Below, one piece after another: positions 48,481 through 57,128 of a stretch of DNA of 64,000 nucleotides. Origin of the DNA: Aeoliella mucimassa (lineage in GTDB: Bacteria; Planctomycetota; Planctomycetia; Pirellulales; Lacipirellulaceae); the NCBI RefSeq assembly GCF_007748035.1, contig NZ_CP036278.1, positions 2,728,001 through 2,792,000 of the forward strand, in the 5' to 3' direction. Under the pieces are notes generated by a model, which was given only the letters and a program-made list of their open reading frames with translations, searched no databases and was not told where the DNA came from. The translations under genes and the position numbers were made by a program. Each line of letters begins with the position of its first letter. Within the stretch, counting starts at the first letter, position 1.

Positions 48481-50877
48481 ATGCTCAGAAAGACGTTTCT
48501 TCTACTAGGTCTTTTGTGCTGCGGCCTCGTGTCGCAAGGCTCTCGGGCAGCCGACCTGCTCGAGGCGAAGGAAGATGGGCTGACCATCAACGATTCGAAA
48601 GCAACAGTGGGCTACACGCTCGTGGCCCCCATGAACGCGACCTCGACCTATCTGATTGATAACGACGGGCGAGTGGTCAACGAATGGAAAAGCGAGTACA
48701 CCCCTGCCCTTAGTGCCTACTTTCTGCCGAATGGCCACTTGCTACGGCCAGGCGCGGAGCGCGGCGGCATGGCTGGCGGCCCAGGGGCGGGGGGACGGAT
48801 TCAAGAGTTCGACTGGGAAGGTAACCTGGTATGGGACTTCTCGATTTCGAGCTTGAAAGGAGCCAAGTATTCGAAGCTGCGGCCTCATCACGACATCTGC
48901 CCACTCCCGAATGGCAATGTGCTGGTTGTCTGCACCGAACCAAAGTCGTCGAAGGAGTGCATCGAAGCGGGGCGGTTGCCGACGATCGCAACTGGTGAGT
49001 TGCAAACGGACGCGATTATCGAAATCCAACCTACTGGCAAGAAAGCGGGCAAGGTCGTGTGGGAATGGCATCCTTGGGACCACCTGGTTCAAGAGGTGCA
49101 CGAGAAGAAGCCAAACTATGGCGACGTGTCGGAGCATCCGGAGTTGATCGATGTCAACTTCGTGAATGGCATGATGGATCGCATGATGCAAGATCCTGAG
49201 GAGTTAGCAAAGCTGCGTTCGCTCGGTTACGTCGGCGGTGGCTCGGCCCCTGCGGGTGGCAATCGCCCTGATGGAAACAACGACTCCCAAGGCGATCGGA
49301 GTGATCGCGGAGGTCGTGGAGATCGTGGTGGACGCCACGGCGGTGGTGGTGGCCCTCCCGGAATGGGGAGCGACTGGATGCATGTGAATGCGGTGTCGTA
49401 CAACCCACAACTCGATCAGATCATGATCAGCGTGCACGAGTTCAGCGAAGTCTGGATTATCGACCATAGCACAACCAGCAAGGAAGCCGCCTCGCACGAA
49501 GGTGGCAAAGCCGGCAAAGGTGGCGACCTGCTCTACCGCTGGGGCAACCCACGAGCCTATCGCAACGGCACCAACATCGACCAGCGACTGTATGCCCAGC
49601 ACTGCGCCCATTGGATTGCGGAAGGCCTTCCCGGCGCGGGGCATATGTTGGTGTTCAACAACGGCGCGAACCGCCCCGACGGAACTTATTCGTCGGCCGA
49701 CGAAGTGGAACTACCGGTGACCGACAATGGCACCTACATCAAAGAGGAGTACCTTGCTTACGAACCAATCGAAGCCACCTGGCGGTATGGATCGGCCGAA
49801 AACACCGGGTTCTTCTCCATGATGATCTCTGGTTGCCAACGCTTGCCAAACGGTAACACCTTTATCTGCTCGGGTAATCAGGGCATTCTGTTCGAGGTCA
49901 CCACCGACGGTGAGATCGTCTGGCAGTACAAGCTGGCGGGCGGCGGTGGTCCTGGCGGTCCCGGAGGCCCAGGCGGATTTGGCGGCCCTGGTGGCTTCGG
50001 CCAAGCACCTATGTTCCAAGGCATCCTTCCTGGCCCGCTTGCCATGATGCTTGGCGTCGACCAAGGACAGCAAGATCGTCTTGCTAAATTGCAGGAATCC
50101 ATCGACGCCAAGCTCAAGCAAGTGCTGACGGAGGAGCAACTCAACAAGCTGCAGAATCCTCCTCGCGAGGTGCTTGCAGGCGGAATGGCTACTCCTCCAA
50201 AAGTGGGTTCCATCGTGCCTCCTGGTATTGAAGAGCACCTGGCCCTTACGGCCGACCAGAAGAAGGAGCTAGAGAAACTGCAAGCCGAGGTGTCGAAAGA
50301 GTTGAATCAGATCCTCAACAAGCGTCAGCGAGATCTGATTAGCCAGATGGAGCAGATGTTTACTCAAGCTGGTGCACCTGGTGGCCCACAAGGTGGGTTT
50401 GGCCCTTTGCAAGCAGGCGGTCCACAGGCACGGCCGGACCAACAAGCACAGAATGGCCCACAGCGTGGACCTCAAGACCGAGGTGGATTTGGCTTCCCCG
50501 GCTTCGGTCCTCCCGGTGGTGACCGCCAAGGTGGCCCCGGCGGCCGAGGTGGTCCTGGTGGTCCTGGTGGTGGAGGCCCCGGCGGTGGTGGCCCTGGAGG
50601 CGGAGGCGGAGTCTTCCGTGCTTACAAGTACACCACCGATTACGAAGGTCTGAAAGACAAAGACCTCACCCCCGGCGATAAGCTTGAAGAAGTGGTTGCA
50701 ACCGCTGGCGGACCTGGTGGGTTCGACGGAGGAAGAGGAGGTCGTGGTGATCGTGGAAGTCGCGGAAACCGTGGTAACCGTGGTAACCGTGGTAACCGTG
50801 GTGACCGTGGTGACCGTGGTGACCGTGGAGGCGACTTTGGAGGCGACTTTGGAGGTCGTCCCCCAGCTGACAACTAG
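48481..50877 (+). CDS. Arylsulfotransferase (ASST)-like protein with Gly-rich tail
   Basis: 798 residues from ATG 48481, with GAGG upstream and a signal peptide (FLLLGLLCCGLVSQGSRA). The propeller domain shows YFLPNGHLLRPG, HHDICPLPNGNVLVV and DWMHVNAVSYNPQLDQIM, as in arylsulfate sulfotransferases, whose active site uses His. A Gly/Asp-rich insert lies near residue 260. The C-terminal third is low complexity and has two LTxxQ-type helical units (LTEEQLNKLQ, LTADQKKELEKLQ), like Spy/CpxP-style motifs. The tail ends in NRG/DRG repeats encoded by a 9-bp tandem repeat. Family members move sulfate between phenolic compounds in the periplasm. Whether this one does, or only binds, is not known. Confidence 0.78.
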   Translation: MLRKTFLLLGLLCCGLVSQGSRAADLLEAKEDGLTINDSKATVGYTLVAPMNATSTYLIDNDGRVVNEWKSEYTPALSAYFLPNGHLLRPGAERGGMAGGPGAGGRIQEFDWEGNLVWDFSISSLKGAKYSKLRPHHDICPLPNGNVLVVCTEPKSSKECIEAGRLPTIATGELQTDAIIEIQPTGKKAGKVVWEWHPWDHLVQEVHEKKPNYGDVSEHPELIDVNFVNGMMDRMMQDPEELAKLRSLGYVGGGSAPAGGNRPDGNNDSQGDRSDRGGRGDRGGRHGGGGGPPGMGSDWMHVNAVSYNPQLDQIMISVHEFSEVWIIDHSTTSKEAASHEGGKAGKGGDLLYRWGNPRAYRNGTNIDQRLYAQHCAHWIAEGLPGAGHMLVFNNGANRPDGTYSSADEVELPVTDNGTYIKEEYLAYEPIEATWRYGSAENTGFFSMMISGCQRLPNGNTFICSGNQGILFEVTTDGEIVWQYKLAGGGGPGGPGGPGGFGGPGGFGQAPMFQGILPGPLAMMLGVDQGQQDRLAKLQESIDAKLKQVLTEEQLNKLQNPPREVLAGGMATPPKVGSIVPPGIEEHLALTADQKKELEKLQAEVSKELNQILNKRQRDLISQMEQMFTQAGAPGGPQGGFGPLQAGGPQARPDQQAQNGPQRGPQDRGGFGFPGFGPPGGDRQGGPGGRGGPGGPGGGGPGGGGPGGGGGVFRAYKYTTDYEGLKDKDLTPGDKLEEVVATAGGPGGFDGGRGGRGDRGSRGNRGNRGNRGNRGDRGDRGDRGGDFGGDFGGRPPADN
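50743..50823 (+). repeat. 9-bp tandem repeat coding for RGN/RGD units
   Basis: About nine in-frame copies of CGTGG(T/A)(A/G)A(C/T) near the 3' end of the arylsulfotransferase-like gene, seven of them almost identical from 50761. Each codes for Arg-Gly-Asn, Arg-Gly-Asp or a variant. A 12-bp unit (GGAGGCGACTTT) is then repeated twice. Because the unit is a multiple of three, slippage would change length but not frame. Confidence 0.9.
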
Positions 50878-50979
50878 TCGAATCGTTCTCTCGGCGATGG
50901 CTATGTTGCTGCCGCGTAGCCGTCGCCGAAAACGATCGTGTTCCTCGGACGTCGTATCACTCCACCACCTACAAGTGAC

Positions 50980-53088
50980 ATGTTTGCTTTGCTTCCACTC
51001 GATTCGCTTCCCGTTGGCTACATCGGTCCAGGTGCTGGATTTGCTCTGGCTGGTTCGTTCCTGGCGATCTTCGGGGCGGTGCTATCAGCCGTGTCGATGA
51101 TCTTGTTCTGGCCTTTCCGGCGGATCATTCGCATGCTGTTTCGCAAGAAACCTCCTCGGAAGCCGCGATTCAAACGCGTGGTGGTGATAGGGCTAGACGG
51201 TCTGGATCACAAGCTGACTACGAGACTTCTTTCAGAAGGTCGACTGCCGAATCTGGCAAAGTTGCGAGACACAGGCAACTTCAACCCGCTGGCGAGTACG
51301 CTCCCCCCTATCTCGCCAGTGGCTTGGTCGACTTTTCAAACTGGTACGAATCCTGGCAAGCACAACATCTTCGATTTCCTTACGCCCGATCTGAAGACTT
51401 ACATGCCGAAGCTCTCGTCGGTTGAGATTCGCACCGCGAGCAAATCGTTCGGCATTGGACCACTCAAGCTTTTTCGTTTTCATCAGCCTGATGTGAGGAT
51501 GCTGAGAAAGAGCAAGCCATTTTGGAGCGTGCTCAGTGAATACGGAATCTTCAACTGCGTGATTCGTGTGCCGATTACCTTCCCGCCCGAGAAGCTGAAG
51601 GGAGTGCAATTGTCGGCCATGTGCGTGCCCGACTTGCGTGGAACCCAAGGCACCTTTTCCCAATACACTACGCAAAGCAAGAGCGAGAAAGAAAAGACCG
51701 GCGGTGAAGTCCATTATGTGTCTCGCGAAGGCAACACGATCAAGTGCCATTTGCTGGGGCCACCCGATCCACACAAGCCGGAAGAAGGGGATATGAAGCT
51801 GCCGTTTGTTGTGAAACTCAACGGTGGTAAATCAGCGACGCTCACCATCAATGGCGAGAAGCACAACCTGACGCTAGGCGAATACACCGAATGGCTAAGC
51901 GTAAAGTTCCCGCTCGGTATGGGATCATCGGTAAAGGGAGTGTGCCGGTTCCTGATACTATCGGTCGAGCCGGAATTCAACCTATATGTAACCCCCGTGC
52001 ATATCGATCCCGAGCATCCCGCGATGGCGATCGGCTATCCCAAGGTCTATCCCATCTACCTGGCAAAGCGTCAGGGAACTTACGCGACGCTAGGATTGGC
52101 TGAGGATACTTGGGGACTTAGTGAAGAGGTGTTGGAAGATCAGCATTTTCTTCAGCAGTGCACCGAAATCGACATGGAACGAGAACAGATGTTCTTCGAC
52201 GGTCTGGAGAAAGTGCCGGAAGGATTCTGCGTGTGCGTGTTCGACGGCACCGATCGTATGCAGCACATGTTCTGGCGATACCTCGACGAGTCGCACCCCG
52301 CCCGCCCAGCCCAAGTCCCCGCCGCGTTTGCCACGGCTATCGAGGATTTGTATGGTCGCATGGACGACCTGGTGGGGCGCGCGATGGCTAAGTGCGATAA
52401 AGAAGATAGCTTGCTGATGGTGCTCTCCGACCATGGCTTCAACACTTTCCGTCGGGGCATCGATCTGAATTGCTGGCTTGAACAAAACGGTTATCTAGTT
52501 GTCGACGACGCCAAGCGAAGCGACGATTACCTGACTGGCGTCGACTGGTCAAAAACCAAGGCCTTTGCCATTGGCCTCACCGGAATATTTGTCAACTTGG
52601 CTGGCAAGTTCGAGCATGGGATCGTCGACCCCGACGAGGCACCCGCCTTGCGCGATGAGATCGCCGGAAAGCTTCGCGAAGTGATCGATCCAAAAAACGA
52701 ACAGAACGCGATTAAATCAGTGTATCAAGCCGCCAAAGCGTACCGAGGACCCTACAAAGAGAACGCTCCCGACTTGATCGTGGGCTACGCCAGCGGCTAC
52801 CGCGTGTCGTGGGATGCGGCGGTAGGACGTACAAGTAAGGAGCTCTTTAGTGACAACACCAAGGCCTGGAGCGGCGATCATTGTGTCGATCCTTCCGTCG
52901 TGCCAGGCGTGTTGTTTTCGAATCACGAGGTAACAACCGAACATCCTCGACTCATCGACATGGCACCGACCATTCTCGATTTGTTTGGTTGCCCGGTGCC
53001 GGACTATATGGATGGCCGGGTGCTCGACGTCGGCGAGCGAAATAATCTCAAAGCCGAGCAGCCATCGTCAGAAGCGAGTGTAGCATGA
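50980..53088 (+). CDS. Alkaline-phosphatase-superfamily phosphodiesterase, membrane-anchored
   Basis: 702 residues from ATG 50980; a GTG at 50938 is also possible. An N-terminal GYIGPGAGFALAGSFL segment and a second hydrophobic stretch are followed by RRIIRMLFRKK, suggesting an anchor. The catalytic domain resembles type I phosphodiesterases/nucleotide pyrophosphatases: GLDGLD (Asp73), ISPVAWSTFQTG with Ser112 at the nucleophile position, LSDHGFN (Asp484-His485), and SGDHCVD (His634). The expected two-metal site is thus present. A start overlap (ATGA, 53085) couples it to a paralogue. Substrate unknown; could be a phosphodiester or a phosphoglycan. Confidence 0.85.
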   Translation: MFALLPLDSLPVGYIGPGAGFALAGSFLAIFGAVLSAVSMILFWPFRRIIRMLFRKKPPRKPRFKRVVVIGLDGLDHKLTTRLLSEGRLPNLAKLRDTGNFNPLASTLPPISPVAWSTFQTGTNPGKHNIFDFLTPDLKTYMPKLSSVEIRTASKSFGIGPLKLFRFHQPDVRMLRKSKPFWSVLSEYGIFNCVIRVPITFPPEKLKGVQLSAMCVPDLRGTQGTFSQYTTQSKSEKEKTGGEVHYVSREGNTIKCHLLGPPDPHKPEEGDMKLPFVVKLNGGKSATLTINGEKHNLTLGEYTEWLSVKFPLGMGSSVKGVCRFLILSVEPEFNLYVTPVHIDPEHPAMAIGYPKVYPIYLAKRQGTYATLGLAEDTWGLSEEVLEDQHFLQQCTEIDMEREQMFFDGLEKVPEGFCVCVFDGTDRMQHMFWRYLDESHPARPAQVPAAFATAIEDLYGRMDDLVGRAMAKCDKEDSLLMVLSDHGFNTFRRGIDLNCWLEQNGYLVVDDAKRSDDYLTGVDWSKTKAFAIGLTGIFVNLAGKFEHGIVDPDEAPALRDEIAGKLREVIDPKNEQNAIKSVYQAAKAYRGPYKENAPDLIVGYASGYRVSWDAAVGRTSKELFSDNTKAWSGDHCVDPSVVPGVLFSNHEVTTEHPRLIDMAPTILDLFGCPVPDYMDGRVLDVGERNNLKAEQPSSEASVA

Positions 53089-55136
53089 GCGAAAAACAAA
53101 CATCAAAGATTAGTCGACGTACCTTGCTTACCGGCGCAGCCGTGGCGGCCGGCGCCGCGGGGCTGGGAGCCACGGGGTATTTCGTGGGTGGCCCGAATCG
53201 TGTGTCGCGCAGCCTTGCCAAGAAGGTGATTGTGATCGGCATCGACGGAATGGACCCTCGACTTAGCGCGGCGATGATGTCGGCCGGATTGATGCCGAAT
53301 CTGTCGAAGATGACAGGCGGCGGTGGCTTCAGTAGCTTGGGTACGAGCATTCCACCCCAGAGCCCGGTCGCCTGGTCGAACTTCATCAACGGCGCGGGGC
53401 CCGGTTCGCATGGCATTTTCGACTTCATCCATCGTCATCCCCACGATCAGTGTGCGCCGTTTTATTCGGGAGCCGAAACGCTTCCCCCTGAAGGAGCCAT
53501 CGACTGGGGCGACTACGAGGTGCAGCTCGACTTCTGGCCGTTCAATCATCAACCTTCCGAAACCGTACTGCGTCGCAAGGGGGTGCCCTTCTGGGATTAC
53601 CTCGATGCAAAGAAGATCGATTCGGTCTTCTACGACTTGCCTTCGAACTACCCGCCGAGCCCGTCGCAGTATGGTCACCACCGCTGCATCTCGGGCATGG
53701 GGACGCCTGATATGCTGGGTTCGTATGGTACCTATCAGTACTTCAGCGAAGACACGCCAGCCGAAGGAGTCGAGGAAGGTGGTGGAATGCGGTCGAAGCT
53801 ATCCTTCGATGGCGATTCGGCCAAGGCCAAAATCGTTGGGCCTCCCGATGCTTTGCTGAAAGACGTGAAGCCGATTGAGATTCCGTTCGACATTCACCGC
53901 GATCGCAAGTCGGATGCGGTGCTGATCGAAGTGCAGGGCCAGCGATTGATGCTCAAGCCTGGACAATGGAGTCGCTGGGTGAAGCTCGATTTCGCTTTAT
54001 CGATGCCCAAGCCGATGCCGAGTCAGTCGGCCAGCGGTATTTGTCGGTTCCTTGTGCAAGAGCTGGCACCGAACTTCCGCTTATACGTCACCCCGATTAA
54101 CATCGATCCCTCGAGTCCTTCGGCCCAGGTGTCGGAACCCGAATCGTTTATCACCGACGTGTCCGACGAGCTTGGCTTGTTCTACACCACGGGTTTTCAG
54201 GAAGATCACAAGGCCCGTTCCAACGGGGTGTTTAACGACGACGAGTTCCGCCGCCAGGCGACGAACGTGTTGGAAGAGCGACTCGCGTTGTTTGAATACG
54301 CGGTCGAGAACTACGACGACGGATTGTTGTATTTCTACTTCTCGAGCAGCGATTTGCAGTCGCACATGTTCTGGTGGGACGAATCGGATGGCAACGTGCA
54401 GCATCCACTCTTCAACAGTGCCGAAGCGGCCACTCGATTCCAGTACGTGAAAGACCTCTACCGGCAGCTCGATTCGATCATCGGCGATATAAACGACCGC
54501 TATGGTGGCAAAGCAACGATCATTGTGATGAGCGACCACGGTTTTGCCAATTTCGGCCGCCAGTTCAATCTGAATTCCTGGCTGCGAGACTATGGCTACC
54601 TGAATCCTCGTGAATGCACCAACGTGCTGGTTGATGGAGACTGGTCGCGGACAAAAGCCTACGGGCTGGGGATCAACGGGTTGTATCTAAATCTCAAAGG
54701 ACGCGAGGCAGAAGGTATCGTCGAGCCCGGCGAAGAGCAGGAAAAGCTGCTCCGTCAAATCTCCGCCCGTTTAAAGAGCGTCCGCGACTTCAATGGAAAA
54801 CGCGTGATTCGCGAAGTCTATCGCTCGAGCGAAGTCTACAGCGGCGACGCCATGGAGCTGGCCCCCGACCTAATCATCGGCTACTCGCGGGGCTATCGTG
54901 CTTCATGGGAGACCTGCTTGGGTGAACTTACCGAGGATACCTTGCTCGATAACACCTCGGCCTGGGCGGCCGACCATTGTGCCGACGCCCTGGAGGTGCC
55001 AGGCGTGTTGTTCACGAACAAAAAAATCGACAAGAGCGATCCCTCGCTGGTCGACATTGCTCCGAGTATTCTGCAAGAATTCGGGCAGCCAACACCGAGT
55101 ACCATGACTGGCAGTAGTATCTACAAACCTGCCTAA
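53085..55136 (+). CDS. Alkaline-phosphatase-superfamily phosphodiesterase, Tat-exported paralogue
   Basis: 683 residues. The N-terminus carries a Tat-type signal (ISRRTLLTGAAVAAGAAGLG), so it should be folded and exported with its metals. Catalytic residues align with the upstream paralogue: GIDGMD (Asp54), QSPVAWSNFING with Ser93, MSDHGFA (Asp484-His485) and AADHCAD (His631). One difference is that TFQTG of the first protein reads NFING here. ATG 53085 overlaps the previous stop (ATGA). The two paralogues probably work on related substrates on opposite sides of, or within, the same envelope. Confidence 0.86.
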   Translation: MSEKQTSKISRRTLLTGAAVAAGAAGLGATGYFVGGPNRVSRSLAKKVIVIGIDGMDPRLSAAMMSAGLMPNLSKMTGGGGFSSLGTSIPPQSPVAWSNFINGAGPGSHGIFDFIHRHPHDQCAPFYSGAETLPPEGAIDWGDYEVQLDFWPFNHQPSETVLRRKGVPFWDYLDAKKIDSVFYDLPSNYPPSPSQYGHHRCISGMGTPDMLGSYGTYQYFSEDTPAEGVEEGGGMRSKLSFDGDSAKAKIVGPPDALLKDVKPIEIPFDIHRDRKSDAVLIEVQGQRLMLKPGQWSRWVKLDFALSMPKPMPSQSASGICRFLVQELAPNFRLYVTPINIDPSSPSAQVSEPESFITDVSDELGLFYTTGFQEDHKARSNGVFNDDEFRRQATNVLEERLALFEYAVENYDDGLLYFYFSSSDLQSHMFWWDESDGNVQHPLFNSAEAATRFQYVKDLYRQLDSIIGDINDRYGGKATIIVMSDHGFANFGRQFNLNSWLRDYGYLNPRECTNVLVDGDWSRTKAYGLGINGLYLNLKGREAEGIVEPGEEQEKLLRQISARLKSVRDFNGKRVIREVYRSSEVYSGDAMELAPDLIIGYSRGYRASWETCLGELTEDTLLDNTSAWAADHCADALEVPGVLFTNKKIDKSDPSLVDIAPSILQEFGQPTPSTMTGSSIYKPA

Positions 55137-55178
55137 CCGGTGTGGACGCCAGCTTTACGACTTTTAATCATCCATATC

Positions 55179-55181
55179 TTA
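55179..55181. repeat. Target-site duplication TTA, left copy
   Basis: TTA just outside the left inverted repeat matches TTA just outside the right one (56076-56078). The identity extends to CTTAG on both sides if the palindromic ends are included. A TNA duplication fits part of the IS5 family. Confidence 0.65.
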
Positions 55182-55198
55182 GAACGTGTTTTGAAATT
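55182..55198. repeat. Left terminal inverted repeat of the IS5-family element
   Basis: GAACGTGTTTTGAAATT; 16 of 17 positions match the reverse complement of the right end, with a single G/A difference. Confidence 0.9.
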
Positions 55199-55217
55199 GC
55201 CTGATTAAAGAAAAACA

Positions 55218-55264
55218 GCTACGGCTCCCTCTTTTGGTTAGCAGCCTGAGGAAGGAGCCGTAGC
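55218..55264 (+). promoter_or_regulatory. Hairpin that buries the transposase ribosome site
   Basis: GCTACGGCTCC (55218-55228) pairs perfectly over 11 bp with GGAGCCGTAGC (55254-55264), loop 25 bases. The right arm holds the GGAG of the AAGGAG ribosome site (55252-55257) and touches the start codon ATG 55265. An mRNA read through from outside would fold and hide it; a transcript starting inside the element after 55228 would not. Confidence 0.7.
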
Positions 55265-56059
55265 ATGAAAACGGAAAGGAAGTATGGCAGTGATGTCACC
55301 GATCGACAATGGCAATTGCTTCGTCAGTTGTTGCCAGCACGTTCGCAGTTCGGACGTCGTCCGATTGACCGCCGGCGGATCATCAACGCGATCTTGTACG
55401 TCGTCCGCACGGGCTGCCAGTGGCGGATGCTGCCTAAGGACTTTCCGAATTGGAGTACGGTTTACGGCATCTTCTGGCGTTGGAGAAATGATGGCACGTG
55501 GCAGAAGATTCATGATGCGTTGCGAGCCAAAACACGCAAAGCGGCAGGCAAGAAGTCGACACCCACGGTAGCGATCATCGACAGCCAATCGGTTCGCACG
55601 GCCGAAGGAGGTGAAGAAAGGGGCTACGATTCGGCCAAGAAAATCACGGGCCGCAAGCGTCATGTGGCGGTCGATACGCTCGGATTGTTGCTCGCGATAG
55701 TCGTTCATAGCGCGGATTGGCAGGACCAGGACGGAGCCGAATGGGTAATGGACAAGCTGGGCGAGCAATTCAAGCGAATCAAGATTGTGTTTGGCGACTT
55801 CGCGTACGGTCGATCAGGGTTGCCCGATTGGACCTGGGAAACGTTTGGTTGGATTCTACAAACGGTGCTCAGGCCAGTCGGCCTAAAAGGGTTTGTGGTA
55901 TTGCCGAAGCGATGGATCGTGGAACGAACTTTCGCCTGGCTGGCCCGACATCGACGGAACAGCAAGGACTACGAAAAAACAACCGCCTCCAGCGAAGCCA
56001 TCACCTACGTCGCCATGATCAGCCTCATGTCGAAAAGACTGGCCAGCGCGGAAAAGTGA
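55265..56059 (+). CDS. IS5-family transposase
   Basis: 264 residues. The N-terminal half is a DUF4096-type domain (YGSDVTDRQWQLLRQLLPAR, CQWRMLPKDFPNWSTVY). The DDE catalytic domain has AIIDSQSVRTAEGG (Asp1), VFGDFAYGRSG (Asp2) and KRWIVERTFAWLARHRRNSK (Glu). No frameshift is needed, unlike the two-frame IS427 group. It starts at ATG 55265 with AAGGAG, which is buried in the hairpin given separately. Confidence 0.95.
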   Translation: MKTERKYGSDVTDRQWQLLRQLLPARSQFGRRPIDRRRIINAILYVVRTGCQWRMLPKDFPNWSTVYGIFWRWRNDGTWQKIHDALRAKTRKAAGKKSTPTVAIIDSQSVRTAEGGEERGYDSAKKITGRKRHVAVDTLGLLLAIVVHSADWQDQDGAEWVMDKLGEQFKRIKIVFGDFAYGRSGLPDWTWETFGWILQTVLRPVGLKGFVVLPKRWIVERTFAWLARHRRNSKDYEKTTASSEAITYVAMISLMSKRLASAEK

Positions 56060-56075
56060 ATTTTAAAACACGTTC
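56059..56075. repeat. Right terminal inverted repeat of the IS5-family element
   Basis: AATTTTAAAACACGTTC, which begins inside the last codon of the transposase (stop TGA 56057-56059). It pairs with the left end in 16 of 17 positions and is followed by TTA. Confidence 0.9.
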
Positions 56076-56097
56076 TTAGAACAAGGAGCACTCCACC

Positions 56098-56283
56098 ATG
56101 CCGAAAACAACTATTGACGATGGCCTTTACCAGCGGGCTGCGGCTGCGGCCGAAAAGGCTGGTTACAGCAATGTAGATGAGCTGATCAAAACGGCCATCG
56201 AGAACGAAGTGAAACGCATCGGCGAAGACCTAGACGAGCAACAAGTTGCCGATCAGCTTCGCGGACTTGGATACATCGAGTAA
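56098..56283 (+). CDS. Small ribbon-helix-helix-like protein, 61 residues
   Basis: A short gene with AAGGAG 10 bases upstream of ATG 56098. The sequence TIDDGLYQRAAAAAEKAG followed by SNVDELIKTAIENEV resembles the helical part of CopG/Arc-type ribbon-helix-helix proteins, though the first beta strand is short. Its acidic C-terminus (DLDEQQVADQLRGLG) could be an interaction tail. It lies between the phosphodiesterases and the membrane protein and is probably cotranscribed with 56291. The IS stands just upstream, so its promoter may be altered. DNA binding is not proved; it could be a small regulatory or structural partner. Confidence 0.7.
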   Translation: MPKTTIDDGLYQRAAAAAEKAGYSNVDELIKTAIENEVKRIGEDLDEQQVADQLRGLGYIE

Positions 56284-56290
56284 CTGGCCG

Positions 56291-57127
56291 ATGTTCACGC
56301 AAATTGTCGTTTGGTTGAATGCGCTTGCCAATGCGCTAGGGCGGGTGCTCCTGGCCCCGGTCGGGTGGATGCCTGGCTGGTTGTCGGCCACGCTCGTGGG
56401 AGCCGTGACCGGCGTGCTGATGATCATCGTGTTCAAGCACACGTCGAATCAGCAGGCGATCAAGCGCACTCGCAATCGCATCAAGGCGAATATGCTCGCG
56501 CTATCGCTCTTCAAGGAGAATCTGTGGGTCAGCTTTCGCTGCCAGGGTCGACTGCTGGCCAGTGCTGGCATGCTACTATGGTACTCGCTCGTTCCAATGG
56601 CGGTGCTGACAGTGCCGATGATACTAATCCTCGGTCAGCTAGCCTTGTGGTACCAGGTTCGGCCGCTCGATGTCGGCGAACCGTCGGTGGTGACCGTGAT
56701 GCTGAGCGATGCGGAACCCGAAGCGGTCGACAAGATTGAACTAGCCAGCACCGACGGAGCCAAGGTGGTGACTGGGCCCGTGCGAGTACCGAGTAAACAA
56801 ATGGTTTGCTGGGAACTCGAACCAACCACAGTCGGAATGCAACAGCTCGATTTTGTGGTCGGCGACAAGACCTATACCAAGGAACTCTCGGTTGGCGATG
56901 TGTTTCAGCCCACTAGCATCAAACGCCCTGCCCTGTTGTTCGGCGACGTAGTGTTGCATCCCCGCGAGACGCCGTTCGCGGCCGATTCCACGGTGCAATC
57001 GATTGAAGTAACCTATCCTGATCGATCCAGCTGGACATCTGGCACCAATTACTGGATGGTGTATTGGTTCCTGATTTCCATGGTGGCTGCGTTTGCGGCC
57101 AAGCCTTTCTTGAACGTTAACCTATAG
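56291..57127 (+). CDS. Integral membrane protein, DUF106/YidC-like outline
   Basis: 278 residues from ATG 56291, 7 bases after the previous stop. TM1 (WLSATLVGAVTGVLMIIVF) is followed by a basic, helical cytoplasmic stretch (KRTRNRIKANMLALSLFKE) and two more membrane helices with PMAVLTVPMILILGQLAL. A ~110-residue beta-rich outer domain (VTVMLSDAEPEAVDKIEL onward) and a final TM helix (VYWFLISMVAAFAAKPFL) follow. The helix-basic-hairpin-helix pattern recalls the DUF106/EMC3/YidC superfamily of membrane insertases. I cannot confirm it by sequence alone; the extracytoplasmic domain is unusual for it. Confidence 0.6.
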   Translation: MFTQIVVWLNALANALGRVLLAPVGWMPGWLSATLVGAVTGVLMIIVFKHTSNQQAIKRTRNRIKANMLALSLFKENLWVSFRCQGRLLASAGMLLWYSLVPMAVLTVPMILILGQLALWYQVRPLDVGEPSVVTVMLSDAEPEAVDKIELASTDGAKVVTGPVRVPSKQMVCWELEPTTVGMQQLDFVVGDKTYTKELSVGDVFQPTSIKRPALLFGDVVLHPRETPFAADSTVQSIEVTYPDRSSWTSGTNYWMVYWFLISMVAAFAAKPFLNVNL

Positions 57128-57128
57128 C

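Larger units (their letters stand above)
55182..56075 (+). mobile_element. IS5-family insertion sequence, complete, 894 bp
   Basis: Terminal inverted repeats at 55182-55198 and 56059-56075 match in 16 of 17 positions and are flanked by TTA on both sides. They enclose one transposase gene with all three catalytic residues. The element sits between the Tat phosphodiesterase gene and the ribosome site of the 61-residue gene. Without it, AACAAGGAGCACTCC would lie directly downstream of the target TTAG. No frameshift or internal stop, so it looks recent and possibly active. Confidence 0.92.
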
